A DNA stretch of 36,857 nt from an uncultured Bacilli bacterium. GTDB lineage: Bacteria; Bacillota_I; Bacilli_A; RF39; UBA660. Position numbers and translations under genes: made by a program. The stretch covers positions 1-36,857 of the forward strand of contig CANQJD010000007.1 in NCBI GenBank assembly GCA_947624175.1, given 5' to 3'. Below the pieces are notes generated by a model. That model saw only the letters and a program-made list of their open reading frames with translations. It was not told the DNA's origin and searched no databases. Of this stretch, positions 30,593 to 36,857 are shown piece by piece (the stretch's first letter is position 1; every line of letters starts with the position of its first letter).

Positions 30593-31780
30593 TTATTTTT
30601 TTAATAACCAATCTAAAACATTCATTTTTCTTATTCCATTATAATCAACTTCTGGGTCTATATCCATGGTTAAAAGATATTTTGGATAATGGTCATTTAT
30701 TGTTTCTAAGGCTCCCAATTCTCTTTCTAAAGTTTTGGAATCTCTTACAGAATAAGCAACTTGAATATAAGTCGTTCCTTCTTTATTCATAGCAACAAAA
30801 TCTACTTCTTTATCCTCATTTTTTCCTATATAAACTTTATAACCTCTTCTTATTAATTCTAAATAAACTATATTTTCTAATATATGACCTAAATCTATAT
30901 TCTTCCGTCCTAAAAGAGCATACCTCATTGCAACATCAGTAGCATAATATTTATCACTTGTTTGTAAATATTGTTTTCCTTTTATATCATATCTTGATAC
31001 TTTATTAAACATATAACTTTCCGTTAAGGCTTCTAAATAATTTTCTACTGTATGAACGGATATACTTCTCCCATTAGATGTTAAGGTATCGGCTATTTTT
31101 TTAACTGATAAAGTTGAACCAATAGTTGAAAACAAAAACTCAGTGATACTTTTTAAGATACTAGAATCTGTTATTTTCTTTCTTGCTAATATATCTTTTA
31201 CAATTATTGTATTATATAAACTATCTAAATATTCATCAATTTGATCACTATCATTCAAGTTTAAAGTATAAGGAAATGAACTATTGTTAATATAATTTAA
31301 ATATAATTTTTCTAAATTCTCTTCTTGGTAATATTCTTTATATTCTTTAAATGATAAAGGTAACATTTTTATTTCTATATATCTTCCTGAAAGTAAGGTT
31401 GCAAGTTCTCCTGATAAAAGGTAAGCATTTGAACCAGTTATATATACATCAATATTTTTCTTTATATATAAACCATCAACAGCCTTTTGAAATTCTGAAA
31501 TATTTTGAACTTCATCTAAAAACACATAATATTTACTATTATCTTTTACTTTATTTTTTACATAATCATATAATTCTTTATAATTGTTAAATTCATTTTC
31601 AGGGGACTCTAAATTTAATGATATTATATGGCTATCTTTAATTCCTTCTTCTTTTAAATAATTAATATATAATTCAAATAGAGTTGACTTTCCACATCTT
31701 CTTATACCAGTTACTACTTTAATTACATCTTTATCTTTCCATGATTTTAATTTTTCTAAATATTCTTTTCTTTCTAACAT
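30593..31780 (-). CDS. AAA family ATPase with C-terminal DUF4143 domain
   Basis: 395 residues from the ATG at 31780 (GAGG 7 bp upstream); the ORF-track start is a TTG one codon earlier. The N-terminal AAA_14 ATPase has Walker A TGIRRCGKST (about 25-34), Walker B YYVFLDEVQNI, and sensor VYITGSNAYLLSGE. The C-terminal DUF4143 domain (about 190-390) has the PD-(D/E)XK-like core GRKNIDLGHILENIVYLEL ... KEVDFVAM. This family is widespread and common in many copies in gut bacteria. Its role is undetermined, and a nuclease-linked or toxin-related function is only suggested by the fold. Confidence 0.9.
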   Translation of the reverse strand: MLERKEYLEKLKSWKDKDVIKVVTGIRRCGKSTLFELYINYLKEEGIKDSHIISLNLESPENEFNNYKELYDYVKNKVKDNSKYYVFLDEVQNISEFQKAVDGLYIKKNIDVYITGSNAYLLSGELATLLSGRYIEIKMLPLSFKEYKEYYQEENLEKLYLNYINNSSFPYTLNLNDSDQIDEYLDSLYNTIIVKDILARKKITDSSILKSITEFLFSTIGSTLSVKKIADTLTSNGRSISVHTVENYLEALTESYMFNKVSRYDIKGKQYLQTSDKYYATDVAMRYALLGRKNIDLGHILENIVYLELIRRGYKVYIGKNEDKEVDFVAMNKEGTTYIQVAYSVRDSKTLERELGALETINDHYPKYLLTMDIDPEVDYNGIRKMNVLDWLLKK

Positions 31781-31797
31781 CAAATCGCCTCATATAC

Positions 31798-31826
31798 ATT
31801 ATACTAAACTTTAAATAAATTTGCAA
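31798..31826 (-). promoter_or_regulatory. Promoter of the DUF4143 ATPase gene
   Basis: Minus strand TTGCAA, 17 bp, TATAAT, immediately upstream of the gene. Confidence 0.75.
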
Positions 31827-31837
31827 TAGAATGCAAA
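31811..31837 (-). terminator. Weak terminator of the 31842 gene
   Basis: Minus strand TTTGCA-TTCTAT-TGCAAA then TTTATTT. It overlaps the -35 of the next gene. Confidence 0.45.
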
Positions 31838-31841
31838 CTTT

Positions 31842-32135
31842 TTATATTTTTCGATAAAATTTGCAATCAATTTTATTTTTTAAATATAACTCCATTTCAT
31901 TTAATTTCTCTTTTTCAATATCAACAATCTCTATAAATAAATTATTTTTTAAATAAATAACATTATCTAATAATAATTCATAAATATCTTTATTAATATT
32001 ATTTTCAACCATTAATAAATCATAACAAGCCGATACTATCATATAGTACTTATGCCAATTATGATAATTTTTTTCTTTTAAATATTCTTCTTTTACAACT
32101 TTAATTTTTATTTTTAAATTATTAATATCAAACAT
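31842..32135 (-). CDS. Hypothetical protein (97 residues)
   Basis: I start at the ATG at 32135 (MFDINNLK): AAGGAGG is 7 bp upstream, and the ORF-track start is a TTG inside that site. The protein is charged and helical (KVVKEEYLKEKNYHNWHKYYMIVSACYDLL, NDNVIYLKNN-like second helix). No known family or membrane segment. It may be read with rpmE only by terminator read-through. Confidence 0.6.
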   Translation of the reverse strand: MFDINNLKIKIKVVKEEYLKEKNYHNWHKYYMIVSACYDLLMVENNINKDIYELLLDNVIYLKNNLFIEIVDIEKEKLNEMELYLKNKIDCKFYRKI

Positions 32136-32153
32136 TTTAAAACCTCCTTGCAA

Positions 32154-32178
32154 TAAAAAAAGACTTATTCGCCTTTTT
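32154..32178 (-). terminator. Terminator of rpmE
   Basis: Minus strand AAAAAGGC-GAATAA-GTCTTTTT (one G-U) and further T. The loop contains the stop codon. Confidence 0.7.
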
Positions 32179-32374
32179 CAAATCCATATTTTTTATTGAA
32201 CTTGTCAACTCGTCCTGCACGTGATGCTCTAGTTTGTTTTCCTGTATAGAATGGATGACATTTAGAACATACTTCTACATTGATTTCTGGTCTTGTAGAA
32301 ACAGCTTTAAAAGTTTCACCACAAGCACAAGTTACAGTAACTTCATAATTTTTAGGATGGATATCTTTTTTCAT
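32165..32374 (-). CDS. rpmE: 50S ribosomal protein L31 (zinc-binding type)
   Basis: 69 residues from the ATG at 32374 ([10 protein letters not shown]), which has AAAGGAG five bases upstream; the longer ORF-track start is unsupported. The pattern [22 protein letters not shown] then [14 protein letters not shown] shows the four zinc-ligand cysteines (CxC and CxxC), so this is the C+ form (RpmE), not the zinc-independent YtiA type. Cytoplasmic, large ribosomal subunit. Confidence 0.95.
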   Translation of the reverse strand: MKKDIHPKNYEVTVTCACGETFKAVSTRPEINVEVCSKCHPFYTGKQTRASRAGRVDKFNKKYGFEKGE

Positions 32375-32426
32375 CTTATCTCCTTTCGCCATGACAATCA
32401 GTCATAGTAATAAACATTTCTTATGT

Positions 32427-32455
32427 AGTATATCAAAGTTTTCTTTAAAAATCAA
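32427..32455 (-). promoter_or_regulatory. Promoter of rpmE
   Basis: Minus strand TTGATT, 17 bp, TATACT. A short hairpin (ATGAC-TGATT-GTCAT) lies in the leader just before the ribosome binding site. Confidence 0.7.
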
Positions 32456-32546
32456 GCATTTTTTTGCACTAATACCTATATTTTCAAGGTTTTAGATAGT
32501 TTATTCTATGTAAATATCTTTATTTTATTATACTTCTATAATTAAA

Positions 32547-32577
32547 AGAGATGAAAAAATTTAATTCTTCAATCTCT
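32547..32577 (-). terminator. Terminator downstream of the 32624 gene
   Basis: Minus strand AGAGA(T)TGAA pairs with TTCATCTCT, followed by TTTTAATT. A second small hairpin, ATTGATA-TTTGT-TATCAAT, lies closer to the gene at about 32590-32608. Confidence 0.6.
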
Positions 32578-32623
32578 CTAATGTAAAATTGATAACAAAT
32601 ATCAATATTTTTTATTACTAATG

Positions 32624-32887
32624 TTATTTACCTTTTGATGATTGTTCAAGTAAACCATTATCTTCTAATATTTTTTTTATATTTTCCATATTAGAATATT
32701 TAACAAAATACGGATAATTTTCACCATCTTGTTCCATAGCCTTAGCTATCAAAGTATTAAATGCTTGATATTGCTGTGCTAATAAACTTAATGTTTCCTT
32801 ACATTCCGAATAATCTTCTCCATATTTAGATAAACTCCTAACTAAATTACTCATTGATACATCTAGTTTTTCTAATGCTTCTTTCAT
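32624..32887 (-). CDS. Hypothetical helical protein (87 residues)
   Basis: A small acidic helical protein (MSNLVRSLSKYGEDYSECKETLSLL, QQYQAFNTLIAKAM). I recognise no family. It has a strong AGGAGG ribosome binding site and lies 81 bp after the preceding hypothetical gene, followed by a terminator. No signal peptide or membrane segment. Confidence 0.65.
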   Translation of the reverse strand: MKEALEKLDVSMSNLVRSLSKYGEDYSECKETLSLLAQQYQAFNTLIAKAMEQDGENYPYFVKYSNMENIKKILEDNGLLEQSSKGK

Positions 32888-32968
32888 TTAAGTACCTCCT
32901 ATATATATCATATCACATTTTCGTAAATTACAAAATATTATTTATTGCTTTTCTATCTTTATAACTTT

Positions 32969-33817
32969 TTAAATTTTTTTAGTATATACTTTTTCTTTTT
33001 CCTTTTCTTGTTCTTCTTCTTCAAGTTTCTTTATAATTTTAGGAATTCTATCTTGAGCCCATTCAAATTTAATTGGAAACTCAACATCTCCTTCTTTATT
33101 TGCTAACTTATCAACTATATTCCTATTTAAACTATCATAATAATATTCTTCTATAGAAGGTAAAGGATATTTTTCTTCTTTAACCATTCTATAAACATTT
33201 ATTTCTTTATCTTTTTCTTTATAATTATCAACATACCATTTCTCTTTGTGAAGTTCATTTCTATTAACACTATTATTATCTATCTTCTCTGAACTAACAA
33301 GAGGTATTTCAGTTATTTCAAATTCTTGTTCTTTTTCTTTACATAAAGAAAGTAATTTTTGTTTTTCCTTTCTAGTTTTCCTTAATAGATTTTCATAATA
33401 TTTTACATACTTATCTAATGTTTTATTTGAACCCAACAAAGCATTTATGCTTATATTTGTTATTACAAAATCGCCAAGAACAAGTCCTAAAAACTTTAAA
33501 AGATTAGGAATAGTAAATATACTAGATTTTATATTCATACATATAGTCAAAATAATAATTCCTATCAATAAAATTAAAAAAACTTTTTGTTTAATAGATT
33601 TATTCGTTTCTTTTTTATCATTTAAATCTATAATTCTTTGTTTGTAATCTTCTTCTTCTTCCTGTTTTTCATATATTTCATTTAAACGAGCAATATATTC
33701 TAAAAAATTTACTTTAGAATTTACTTTTAACAATCTTGAAAAATTACCATCCCTATCAAAAACGGCATGTAAATTGTCTGGTAATGATATTCCAGTTGTT
33801 ATTTTGGCTTTTTTCAT
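32969..33817 (-). CDS. Hypothetical two-TM membrane protein (282 residues)
   Basis: The start is at 33817 (MKKAKITTG) with AAGGAG upstream; the ORF-track start lies 18 codons earlier without such a site. A soluble N-terminal part (about 1-75) contains an NLHAVFDRDGNFSRLL segment and a short coiled coil. Two adjacent membrane segments follow (about 78-98 and 105-125), then a long charged C-terminal region ending in a Glu/Lys coiled coil (KKLEEEEQEKEKEKVY). I know no family. It lies between an SGNH hydrolase gene and another hypothetical on the same strand. Confidence 0.65.
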   Translation of the reverse strand: MKKAKITTGISLPDNLHAVFDRDGNFSRLLKVNSKVNFLEYIARLNEIYEKQEEEEDYKQRIIDLNDKKETNKSIKQKVFLILLIGIIILTICMNIKSSIFTIPNLLKFLGLVLGDFVITNISINALLGSNKTLDKYVKYYENLLRKTRKEKQKLLSLCKEKEQEFEITEIPLVSSEKIDNNSVNRNELHKEKWYVDNYKEKDKEINVYRMVKEEKYPLPSIEEYYYDSLNRNIVDKLANKEGDVEFPIKFEWAQDRIPKIIKKLEEEEQEKEKEKVYTKKI

Positions 33818-33897
33818 AATTAAACTCCTTATCAAATTAATTATATAAAAATATTTTTGTCTTTTCAACACACTTTACATATTTTGATAAGTAACTT

Positions 33898-34620
33898 TTA
33901 GATAGTTTTTTCTATCTTTTTTATAACTTCTAAAGCAATTTTTAAATAACCTCTACTAGTTAAATGATAGTCTTTTTCATTAGGTAGATAACTTTTATCT
34001 TTATTAATTGTATTATATATATCAACATAAGTTACTTCATATTTATCAGCTAAACTTTGGTATTTATCTTTTAAATAAGCAAATATTTCTTGCATTTCTT
34101 TATCATTATTATTATAAGGATTATAGTAACCAACTAAAACTATCTTGGTTTTAGATAAGGAAGTAATAGTTTTTAATAATTTATCCATATTCGAGGACAT
34201 CTTATCAAGTTCAACTTTAACTTCTTCAAAATCTTTATTTTTATAATTGTTTAAAACTTCAACTAATTCATCCATTCCAATTGCAATTGTTACTAAATCA
34301 GCTTCTCTTAGTTCTTTCTTGATATTATAAGTTTTATCATCATACATAATTTCTTTATCATCATTAATATCATCTAAAAGTTCTAATATAGTATATTTGT
34401 TTTTAGAATAATAAGCATTGTATTTATGTAACATATCATTGTTTTCTAAATAAGATTTAATATAATCATTATAACCATAACTATGATTGCCATAGGAATT
34501 AATTCCTTCATTGATAGAATCACCTAAAGACATATAATCAATTAAGTCATTATCATTTGCTTTATAAATTATAAATACTAACAAAAATATAAAAATAACT
34601 GCTATAATTATTTTTTTCAT
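33898..34620 (-). CDS. Secreted or membrane-anchored SGNH/GDSL-type hydrolase
   Basis: A 240-residue protein with an N-terminal hydrophobic anchor (about 3-19, no lipobox). Block I is YMSLGDSINEG (nucleophile Ser in GDS), block III is TIAIGMDEL (the usual GxN is GxD here) and block V is DYHLTSRGY, giving the catalytic His. The family hydrolyses esters, often acetyl or acyl groups on wall glycans, and acts outside the cell. It lies 37 bp after murA in the same direction, so a cell-envelope role is likely. The block III change leaves some doubt about activity. Confidence 0.8.
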   Translation of the reverse strand: MKKIIIAVIFIFLLVFIIYKANDNDLIDYMSLGDSINEGINSYGNHSYGYNDYIKSYLENNDMLHKYNAYYSKNKYTILELLDDINDDKEIMYDDKTYNIKKELREADLVTIAIGMDELVEVLNNYKNKDFEEVKVELDKMSSNMDKLLKTITSLSKTKIVLVGYYNPYNNNDKEMQEIFAYLKDKYQSLADKYEVTYVDIYNTINKDKSYLPNEKDYHLTSRGYLKIALEVIKKIEKTI

Positions 34621-34657
34621 TTGTAGTCCTCCAAAATAAAAGATTAAAGATAATTTA

Positions 34658-35911
34658 TTATATTTCTTTAATCTCTATTTTAGCACCTACATTTGTCAAT
34701 TTTTCTACTATTTCCTCGTATCCTCTCAAAAGATGTTCAATATTTTGAATTTCTGATTCCCCATCAGCAATTAAAGAGGCAACGAGTAGGGAAGCACCAG
34801 CCCGAAGGTCAGTTGCTTTAACTGTTTTTCCTTTTAATTTAGTTGGTCCACTTATTTCAATGATCTTGCCATCTTCATGAATACTAGCACCCATTTTGTT
34901 TAAATAAGGAACATTCATAAATCTATTTTCATAGATATTCTCGCTTAAATGACTTAACCCTTTGGCTTGAGTGAGTAGGGTAGTGAAAGGTTGTTGTAAG
35001 TCTGTTGCAAAACCAGGATACTCATGGGTTTCAATATCGGTTGCTTTTAATTTATTTTGACTATCTATAATTAAATAATCGGAATGGATTTCTAGATTTG
35101 CACCCATTTCTTGGAGTTTATCAGTTAAGGCTTTGATATGTTCTGGAATAATGTTATCAATTTTTAAATAATTTCCTAATAAAGCTCCGATTATTGTATA
35201 AGTTCCAGCCTCGATTCTATCTGGGATTATATCATGATTAGTTCCACTTAAACTTTCTACTCCTTCTATGGTAATAGTCGTCGTTCCAGCGCCTTCTATT
35301 TTAGCTCCCATTTTGGTTAACATATCAATAAGATCCGTTATTTCAGGTTCCCTAGCTGCATTTGTAATCACGGTTTCACCTTTAGCAAGAACACCTACTA
35401 AAATAGCATTAACAGTTGCTCCAACACTTGGCATATCAAGAGGAATATGAGCACCTTTTAACTCATCAGCTTCCATTTTAAATAAACAACCATCTTCTGT
35501 AATTTTAGCACCAAGCAATCTAAAGGCTTTTAAGGTTTGGTCAATAGGCCTTGAGCCAATTTGACAACCACCGGGAAAATACATTTCAACATGTTTAAAT
35601 CTAGCCAAAAGAACTGCCATGAAATAGTAAGAAGCCCGAAGTTTATTGGATAATTCTTCTGGAATTGGTTTATTTTCTAAATTAGTTGTATCTATTAAAA
35701 TTGAACCACTGGCTCTTTTAACATCAACATTCAAATATTCTAAAGTTTTTTCTAAAACATCAATATCTAAAATATCAGGAATATTGCAAATTGTTGTCGT
35801 ACCTGTTGATAGTAAAGTCGCAGGAATTAAAGCAACTGCACTATTTTTAGCCCCACTTATTCGAATACTACCTGTTAATTTCTGATTTCCTGTTACTTGT
35901 AATACTTTCAT
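34658..35911 (-). CDS. murA: UDP-N-acetylglucosamine 1-carboxyvinyltransferase (MurA)
   Basis: A 417-residue enzyme of normal length that adds enolpyruvate from PEP to UDP-GlcNAc, the first committed step of peptidoglycan synthesis. SGAKNSA near the start gives Lys22, and the PEP-binding Cys116 is in FPGGCQIGSRPID. The later DRIEAGTYTIIGALLG and ATDLRAGASLLVASLIADG blocks are typical of MurA. Cys, not Asp, at position 116 is the fosfomycin-sensitive form. It is downstream of fba (28 bp gap) with a GGTGATT ribosome binding site. Confidence 0.97.
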   Translation of the reverse strand: MKVLQVTGNQKLTGSIRISGAKNSAVALIPATLLSTGTTTICNIPDILDIDVLEKTLEYLNVDVKRASGSILIDTTNLENKPIPEELSNKLRASYYFMAVLLARFKHVEMYFPGGCQIGSRPIDQTLKAFRLLGAKITEDGCLFKMEADELKGAHIPLDMPSVGATVNAILVGVLAKGETVITNAAREPEITDLIDMLTKMGAKIEGAGTTTITIEGVESLSGTNHDIIPDRIEAGTYTIIGALLGNYLKIDNIIPEHIKALTDKLQEMGANLEIHSDYLIIDSQNKLKATDIETHEYPGFATDLQQPFTTLLTQAKGLSHLSENIYENRFMNVPYLNKMGASIHEDGKIIEISGPTKLKGKTVKATDLRAGASLLVASLIADGESEIQNIEHLLRGYEEIVEKLTNVGAKIEIKEI

Positions 35912-35939
35912 TATAAATCACCACTATATTTTATTTGTT

Positions 35940-36776
35940 TTACTTATTTATGTTAATTTTTTCGCGGACAACATCTTTAATTGCTTGGAATCCAGCTCCA
36001 ATTATTTTTCTTGGATCAATTACATCAGGATTTTCTTTAATAAAGTTTCTAACAGCTTTACTCCAACTATCTTGAATATCTGAATTTATATTAATTTTTG
36101 TAATACCTGCTTCTTTGCATTTTTTTAAAGTTTCAATTGAAAGACCACTTCCACCATGTAAAACTAATGGTTTATCAATTTCATTATATAAATTTTCGAT
36201 TAGTTTGTAATCAATATTAAGTTTTCCTTTGTAAATACCATGAACAGTTCCAACACTAGCTGCAACAGCATCAATTCCGGTATCTTTTACAAAATTCTTG
36301 CAATCTTCAAGGTTAGTATTTGTACCTAATTGTAAACTATCACCACTTATTTGACCCATTGAACCAATCTCGGCTTCAACTGAAACATCATTATTTTTAG
36401 CATAACGAACAACTTCACTTACTTTCTCGACATTTTCTTGATAAGGTTTCTTGGACATATCTAACATAACGGAATTAAATCCAGCATCAATTGCTCTTAT
36501 ACAACTTTCAACACTTGAACCATGATCTAAATGTAAGCAGACATCAGTTTTTATTTCTAAATCGGTTATTAAACTATATACTAAAGAAGCAACAACATCA
36601 TAGCCACCCATATATTTAATAGCACTTTCTGAAACACCTAAAATAACTGGTGTTTTTAACTCATTACATTCTTCTAAAATACATTTTGCCCATTCTAAAT
36701 TATTAATATTAAAATGAAAAACTACTTCTTTTTTCTTTTTTGCATTACTAAGCATTTTTTTACTATTAACTAACAT
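35940..36776 (-). CDS. fba: Class II fructose-bisphosphate aldolase
   Basis: I start at 36776 (MLVNSKKML), with GGGTGA upstream; the ORF-track GTG four codons earlier overlaps this site. 278 residues. Zinc and catalytic motifs of class II aldolases: VCLHLDHGSS (Asp84 and zinc ligand His85), SVEAEIGSMG, VGTVHGIYKG (His) and LVLHGGSGLS (His). It cleaves fructose-1,6-bisphosphate to DHAP and glyceraldehyde-3-phosphate in glycolysis. A tagatose-bisphosphate (GatY/KbaY) role cannot be excluded from sequence alone. First gene of the fba-murA-SGNH run. Confidence 0.9.
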   Translation of the reverse strand: MLVNSKKMLSNAKKKKEVVFHFNINNLEWAKCILEECNELKTPVILGVSESAIKYMGGYDVVASLVYSLITDLEIKTDVCLHLDHGSSVESCIRAIDAGFNSVMLDMSKKPYQENVEKVSEVVRYAKNNDVSVEAEIGSMGQISGDSLQLGTNTNLEDCKNFVKDTGIDAVAASVGTVHGIYKGKLNIDYKLIENLYNEIDKPLVLHGGSGLSIETLKKCKEAGITKININSDIQDSWSKAVRNFIKENPDVIDPRKIIGAGFQAIKDVVREKININK

Positions 36777-36792
36777 AAAATCACCCACTTAA

Positions 36793-36821
36793 AGAATACT
36801 ACATTTTTCTTTAAAAGTCAA
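36793..36821 (-). promoter_or_regulatory. Promoter of fba-murA
   Basis: Minus strand TTGACT, 17 bp, TATTCT, with transcription starting close to the start codon at 36776. Confidence 0.65.
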
Positions 36822-36857
36822 AAAGAATATGGCAATCGCTTAAAAATTTTTAAAGAT

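Noticed and set aside
1-36857. Mycoplasma-type genetic code (TGA as Trp), suggested by AT richness
   Set aside because: Trp codons are TGG throughout, and secA ends in TGA exactly after its conserved zinc tail, so the standard bacterial code applies.
1-36857. CRISPR arrays, tRNA or rRNA genes, insertion sequences with transposases
   Set aside because: No regularly spaced repeats, no tRNA-like cloverleaf with a T-loop motif, no rRNA stretches and no DDE transposase ORFs were seen.

Overview
This window comes from a strongly AT-rich, low-GC Gram-positive bacterium, most like an uncultured gut Bacilli lineage of the RF39/Erysipelotrichia/Tenericutes-related kind. The lineage is inferred from gene content, not from any search. 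Translation follows the standard bacterial code: secA ends in TGA directly after its zinc-binding tail, and Trp is TGG. Nearly every gene ends in TAA; the exceptions I saw are secA (TGA) and the AbiEii toxin (TAG). The cell has a peptidoglycan wall (murA, an MreB/Mbl homologue, a TagO/WecA-type transferase). It probably sporulates, because CwlJ, a YdcC/GerS-type LolA-fold lipoprotein and SpoIIQ homologues are all present.

Layout. 1-249 is the edge of an Rpn-like nuclease gene. 606-1034 is a cwlJ-type spore cortex hydrolase. 1164-6421 (minus strand) is a four-gene surface/export operon: TasA/camelysin-like small secreted protein, SipW-like ER-type signal peptidase with a large membrane domain, DUF5305-like membrane protein, and a large TasA-like/GLUG surface protein. 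The last three follow a single promoter at the tasA-like gene. 6685-7434 is a slipin (SPFH) gene. 7658-9000 is an Rpn-family nuclease gene followed by decaying tandem copies of its own tail. 9084-15700 holds a hypothetical gene, the GerS/YdcC-like lipoprotein, a DUF378 protein, a transporter divergent from L-lactate dehydrogenase, and a DUF975-CmpB fusion membrane protein.

15822-18108 is an accessory stretch: a small ORF with a structured leader, an orphan structured ncRNA candidate with a consensus promoter and terminator, and an AbiE type IV toxin-antitoxin operon with a 48-bp two-tier palindromic operator. 18206-21575 is housekeeping (secA, hpf, cold-shock protein). 21576-24483 holds a three-way-junction inverted-repeat structure, a small internally duplicated coiled-coil protein, and a cytoplasmic coiled-coil/BspA-type LRR protein under a perfect sigma-A promoter. 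24549-26598 is an AgrC/AgrA-like two-component pair.

26681-36776 is mostly core cell-envelope and metabolism, all on the minus strand: fba, murA, SGNH hydrolase, two hypotheticals, rpmE, a hypothetical, a DUF4143 ATPase, rpiB, DUF1146, spoIIQ, mbl, then tagO. The DUF1146/spoIIQ/mbl/murA grouping recalls the ywzB-murAA-spoIID-spoIIQ-spoIIID-mbl neighbourhood of Bacillus subtilis. spoIIQ carries its own sigma-F-like promoter.

I consider the following most worth follow-up: the SipW/TasA-like operon with its A16 tract, the ncRNA at 16403-16500, the three-way-junction element at 21873-21965, the AbiE operator, and the shared intergenic motif at 7531 and 28084.
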